DNA of 34,901 nt, from assembly GCA_947474545.1 (NCBI GenBank), contig CANJJI010000034.1, positions 1 to 34,901 of the forward strand, written 5' to 3'. Each line of letters opens with the position of its first letter. Positions within the stretch are counted from its first letter, which is position 1. Source of the DNA: Beijerinckiaceae bacterium (lineage in GTDB: Bacteria > Pseudomonadota > Alphaproteobacteria > Rhizobiales > Beijerinckiaceae). Below the pieces are notes generated by a model. That model was not told where the DNA came from. It made no database searches and worked only from the letters and a program-made list of their open reading frames with translations. A program made the translations under genes and the position numbers. Shown in pieces: positions 32,258 to 34,901 of the stretch.

Positions 32258-33238
32258 TCATTCCACGCTGATCCCCGCCTTCTTCACCACATCCGCCCAT
32301 TTCCCGGATTCCGCGGTAATATAGGCCGCAAATTCCGCAGACGAATTCCCTGATAAGGTCGCCCCGAGCGGCAGAAGCTTGCTGCGCACTTCATCCGATT
32401 TCAGCGCTTCCAGCGTCGCCGCATGCAACTTGCCCAGAATGGCGGCAGGCGTTCCAGGCGTCGCCACCATGCCATACCAGTTCTCGGCCTCAACCCGCGG
32501 TATGCCTTGTTCTGCAAACGTCGGCACATCCGGCATGATGGGCGAACGGACTTTGCTGCCGACACCCAGCGCCCGCAATTTCCCGGCCTTTACATGTTCA
32601 AGCAAGACCGGAATGTCGGCGAACAGAAGATCGACGCGGCCAGCAAGCAGATCCTGGACGGCAGGCGCAGCGCCACTATAGGGCACATGTACCATGTTGG
32701 AGGCGGTGACAACCTTGTAGAGCTCGGCCGCCAGATGCGGCAGGCTGCCTCGCCCGGTAGACGCGAAATTCAGCCCCTGCGGACGCGCTTTGGCGAGCGC
32801 CACCAATTCGGCGACGGACTTTACATTCAGCGCCTCGGGAACGACGAGCAATTCCGGCACGCTGGCGATCAGCGTTACAGGCGCAAGGTCGCGTGTGGAA
32901 TGATAGGGCACCTTCTGGATGCTGGCTGCAATCGCCAGAGCACCTGCACTGGTAATCGCAATCGTGTAGCCATCGGGCGCAGCCTTGGCGACAACATCGG
33001 TCCCGGTGACGCCGCCCGCACCGCCCCGATTGTCGATGACGAAGGGCTGGCCCAGTAACGATTGCAGCTTCTGGCCAACCACCCTGCCGATAATATCATT
33101 CGGACCACCCGCCGGAAATGGCACAATCAGTTTCACGGGGCGATCCGGCCAATTGACGGTCTGCGCCTGAACAACAGACATCATAGCTGCAGTCAAAGCA
33201 CCAGCCAGAGCGGCGAACCGCACAGCATGAATTCGCAT
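32258..33238 (-). CDS. tripartite tricarboxylate transporter (Bug-family) receptor
   Basis: The 326-residue periplasmic protein has a Sec signal (RFAALAGALTAAMMSVVQAQ). Classic Bug motifs are WPDRPVKLIVPFPAGGPNDIIGR, IDNRGGAGGVTGTDVVAKAAPDG, VPYSGAAPAVQDLLAGRVDLLF and MPDVPTFAEQGIP. It shares the family with the receptor at 20848 but the two are quite divergent. There are no tctAB genes nearby. It follows a YdhR-like gene by 12 bp on the same strand, suggesting co-transcription. The ligand is unknown. Confidence 0.9.
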   Translation of the reverse strand: MRIHAVRFAALAGALTAAMMSVVQAQTVNWPDRPVKLIVPFPAGGPNDIIGRVVGQKLQSLLGQPFVIDNRGGAGGVTGTDVVAKAAPDGYTIAITSAGALAIAASIQKVPYHSTRDLAPVTLIASVPELLVVPEALNVKSVAELVALAKARPQGLNFASTGRGSLPHLAAELYKVVTASNMVHVPYSGAAPAVQDLLAGRVDLLFADIPVLLEHVKAGKLRALGVGSKVRSPIMPDVPTFAEQGIPRVEAENWYGMVATPGTPAAILGKLHAATLEALKSDEVRSKLLPLGATLSGNSSAEFAAYITAESGKWADVVKKAGISVE

Positions 33239-33250
33239 AGTATTGGTCCT

Positions 33251-33586
33251 TTATTCTGCGGCGTGTTTCAGATCGCCGTATTCGACGACTTTGCCATTGG
33301 CTGCGTCGGCGCTCAGCATGAATTCGAAATAGCGGATTTGCGGCTCGTTGCCGCCTGTGCGGGCGAGCACGCCTTTGCGCCATTCCTCGTTATGGGCCCG
33401 CTGCGCAGCTTCCTTGGACGGCCAGATATATACGGCCCCGCCATTGCCTTCATCATCGCGAATGAAATGCTTGGCGACCAGTTCCGGATTCTTGATCCAT
33501 TGATGGGCGGCATGCAGCGCGCTGGCATATTCCTCATCACGCGTCAGACTCGGCCGATTTTTGAACGTAACGATTTCGATGATCAT
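33251..33586 (-). CDS. small dimeric alpha/beta-barrel protein (YdhR monooxygenase-like)
   Basis: The 111-residue protein begins MIIEIVTFKNRPSLTRDEEYA and contains FIRDDEGNGGAVYIWPSKEAAQRAHNEEW, the pattern of YdhR/ABM-type ferredoxin-like dimers. Some of these act as cofactor-free monooxygenases and many have no assigned role. ATG 33586 lies eight bases after GGGGAG. It immediately precedes the Bug receptor, so a link to the receptor's ligand is possible but unproven. Confidence 0.7.
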   Translation of the reverse strand: MIIEIVTFKNRPSLTRDEEYASALHAAHQWIKNPELVAKHFIRDDEGNGGAVYIWPSKEAAQRAHNEEWRKGVLARTGGNEPQIRYFEFMLSADAANGKVVEYGDLKHAAE

Positions 33587-33706
33587 GTATAATCTCCCCA
33601 CTCGCGCCGCATTCTGCGCCGCTGGCCCAAGGCTTGCAACCAGCTATCCAGCCAAAGACGATCCTGTCGAAGATGATTCAACCGAACATAAGCCGGGAAT
33701 TCAGAT

Positions 33707-34090
33707 ATGCGCCAGAACGATCCTGAAACAATCAAGGAAATCGAAGCCGCGTTTGCGTCATATGACCATGCGCTCCTTGCGAACGACGTCGCGGCGTTGA
33801 ACGGCTTCTTTCATGATGATCCTGCAACCGTTCGCTTCGGTCACGCGGAAAATCTGTTCGGCTTCGACGAGATTGCGACCTTCCGGTCGTCCCGTTCGTC
33901 AGGTCCCATACACCAGCGTGGCCGAACGGTCATCACGACATGGGGCAAGGACTTTGCGACCGTGGCCACATTGTCAATAAATCCCGATGGAAAACGCATC
34001 GGGCGGACCATGCAGACCTGGGTGCGATTACCCCAGGGCTGGCGCATCGTTGCTGCCCATGTCAGCTCCATCGAAGCGCCCAAAACCTGA
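33707..34090 (+). CDS. AtzH/HpxZ-like (DUF3225, SnoaL-like fold) protein
   Basis: The 127-residue cone-fold protein reads ETIKEIEAAFASYDHALLANDVAALNGFF, ATVRFGHAENLFGFDEIATFR, then TWGKDFATVATLSI and GRTMQTWVRLPQGWRIVAAHVS. This matches AtzH/HpxZ proteins, which accompany amidases in oxalurate or cyanuric-acid degradation. No amidase or AtzG partner is in the window, so the role is open. It stands alone between divergent and convergent minus-strand neighbours. Confidence 0.75.
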   Translation: MRQNDPETIKEIEAAFASYDHALLANDVAALNGFFHDDPATVRFGHAENLFGFDEIATFRSSRSSGPIHQRGRTVITTWGKDFATVATLSINPDGKRIGRTMQTWVRLPQGWRIVAAHVSSIEAPKT

Positions 34091-34122
34091 GTTTCACGAT
34101 TTGCAGTTGCAATCGCAATCGA

Positions 34123-34901
34123 TCAGTTCGCGAAACGGAAATGCAGCACGTCGCCATCGGCGACCACATATTCCTTGCCTTCAAGCCGCAGCTTGCCAGC
34201 ATCGCGCGCGCCGGCTTCGCCTTTCAGCGAGACATAATCCTCGTAAGCAATCGTCTCGGAGCGAATAAAGCCCTTTTCAAAATCGGTATGAATGACACCC
34301 GCCGCCTGCGGCGCTTTCGTGCCCTTCTCGATTGTCCAGGCGCGAGCTTCTTTCGGCCCGACCGTAAAATAGGTGACGAGCCCCAGAAGCTGATAGCCAG
34401 CCCGGATCACACGGTTGAGGCCCGGCTCGGTGAGGCCGACAGCATCGAGATAATCTTTCTGATCTTCAAACGGCAGCACAGCAATTTCGCTCTCGATCTT
34501 GGCAGATACGACGACAGCGACAGCCCCCTCTTCCTTCGCGCGGGCTGCCACCTGTTGCGAAAACGCATTGCCATTTTCCGCAGCGCCTTCCTCGACATTG
34601 CAGACATAGAGGACGGGCTTGGACGACAGCAGCCCCAGCGAATTGAAAAGTTTGCGTTCATCGGCGCTGACTTCCGCGAGACGGGCCGGTTTGCCTTCCC
34701 GCAGGAGCACGAGGCAGCGATTGACGAGATCCAGCGTCTCCTTGGCTTCCTTGTCGTTCTGCTTGGCGCGCTTTTCCAGATTGATCACGCGTTTTTCAAC
34801 GCTTTCAAGATCGGCCAGCATCAATTCGGTCTCGATCGTCTCGATATCCGCAATGGGATCGATCTTGCCTTCCACATGAGTGATATCGCCATCCTCAAAA
34901 C
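34123..34901 (-). CDS. ychF: redox-regulated ATPase YchF, C-terminal part (gene continues past window)
   Basis: The minus-strand frame is open to the window edge and starts mid-protein with FEDGDITHVEGKIDPIADIETIETEL. That is the YchF/Obg-family sequence before the coiled-coil domain (LESVEKRVINLEKRAKQ). It then has KPVLYVCNVEE (a specificity-loop equivalent) and the TGS domain with GLVTYFTVGPKEARAWTI, AAGVIHTDFEKGFIRSETIAYEDY and a C-terminal KEYVVADGDVLHFRFAN. YchF (OLA1) binds ATP rather than GTP and associates with ribosomes. The G1 motif lies outside the window. Confidence 0.95.
   Translation of the reverse strand, partial: FEDGDITHVEGKIDPIADIETIETELMLADLESVEKRVINLEKRAKQNDKEAKETLDLVNRCLVLLREGKPARLAEVSADERKLFNSLGLLSSKPVLYVCNVEEGAAENGNAFSQQVAARAKEEGAVAVVVSAKIESEIAVLPFEDQKDYLDAVGLTEPGLNRVIRAGYQLLGLVTYFTVGPKEARAWTIEKGTKAPQAAGVIHTDFEKGFIRSETIAYEDYVSLKGEAGARDAGKLRLEGKEYVVADGDVLHFRFAN

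Overview
The window looks like chromosomal DNA from an alphaproteobacterium, most likely order Hyphomicrobiales (Rhizobiales). This rests on an RpoH1-type heat-shock sigma factor, a BtaA/BtaB betaine-lipid pair with PlcP- and Agt-like partners, a PetP/PetR-type regulator pair, a DUF882 protein with an Ala/Pro-rich tail, several tripartite-tricarboxylate (Bug-type) binding proteins, and a palindromic intergenic repeat resembling those of Bradyrhizobium relatives. Genus cannot be read from the sequence. No tRNA, rRNA or CRISPR was seen.

Layout. Bases 1-956 hold the tail of an IS30-family transposase abutting a truncated family-5 (YejA-like) peptide-binding protein. A structured palindromic repeat (1022-1149) supplies the stop codon of rluD. 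Then come rluD, terC, terB and a methyltransferase on the minus strand, rpoH on the plus strand with a strong terminator, a proline-rich membrane-anchored protein, and purA, preceded by an intrinsic terminator with no upstream gene to explain it. Bases 9529-13351 carry plcP-like, agt-like, btaB and btaA genes: one enzyme to release diacylglycerol from phospholipid and three to rebuild it into phosphorus-free lipids. Upstream of btaA on the same strand is an ABC-transporter operon (18575 to 13471) with ATPase, two permeases, two tandem paralogous NMT1-like binding proteins and an atypical SDR.

Bases 18703-22249 hold a DUF882 protein with its terminator and an orphan Bug receptor. ybjN-like and proC overlap by ATGA and are followed by a TetR-family regulator. 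A histidine kinase, an OmpR-type regulator and a MarR-type regulator (PetP/PetR-like) lie divergent from ilvE. ppk2 (polyphosphate) follows, preceded by a 12/14 match to the Pho box. tupA-tupB (tungstate uptake, no tupC) converge on moaE-moaD-pgsA. The right end has a second Bug receptor with a YdhR-like protein, an AtzH/HpxZ-like protein and the 3' part of ychF.

Two themes link genes here. The first is phosphorus economy: lipid remodelling plus a Pho-box-preceded ppk2. The second is molybdenum/tungsten chemistry: TupAB beside molybdopterin synthase. No wholly novel system is evident. The most notable items are the compact lipid-remodelling cassette, the purA leader terminator, the tandem-binding-protein ABC operon and the two-gene Tup system.
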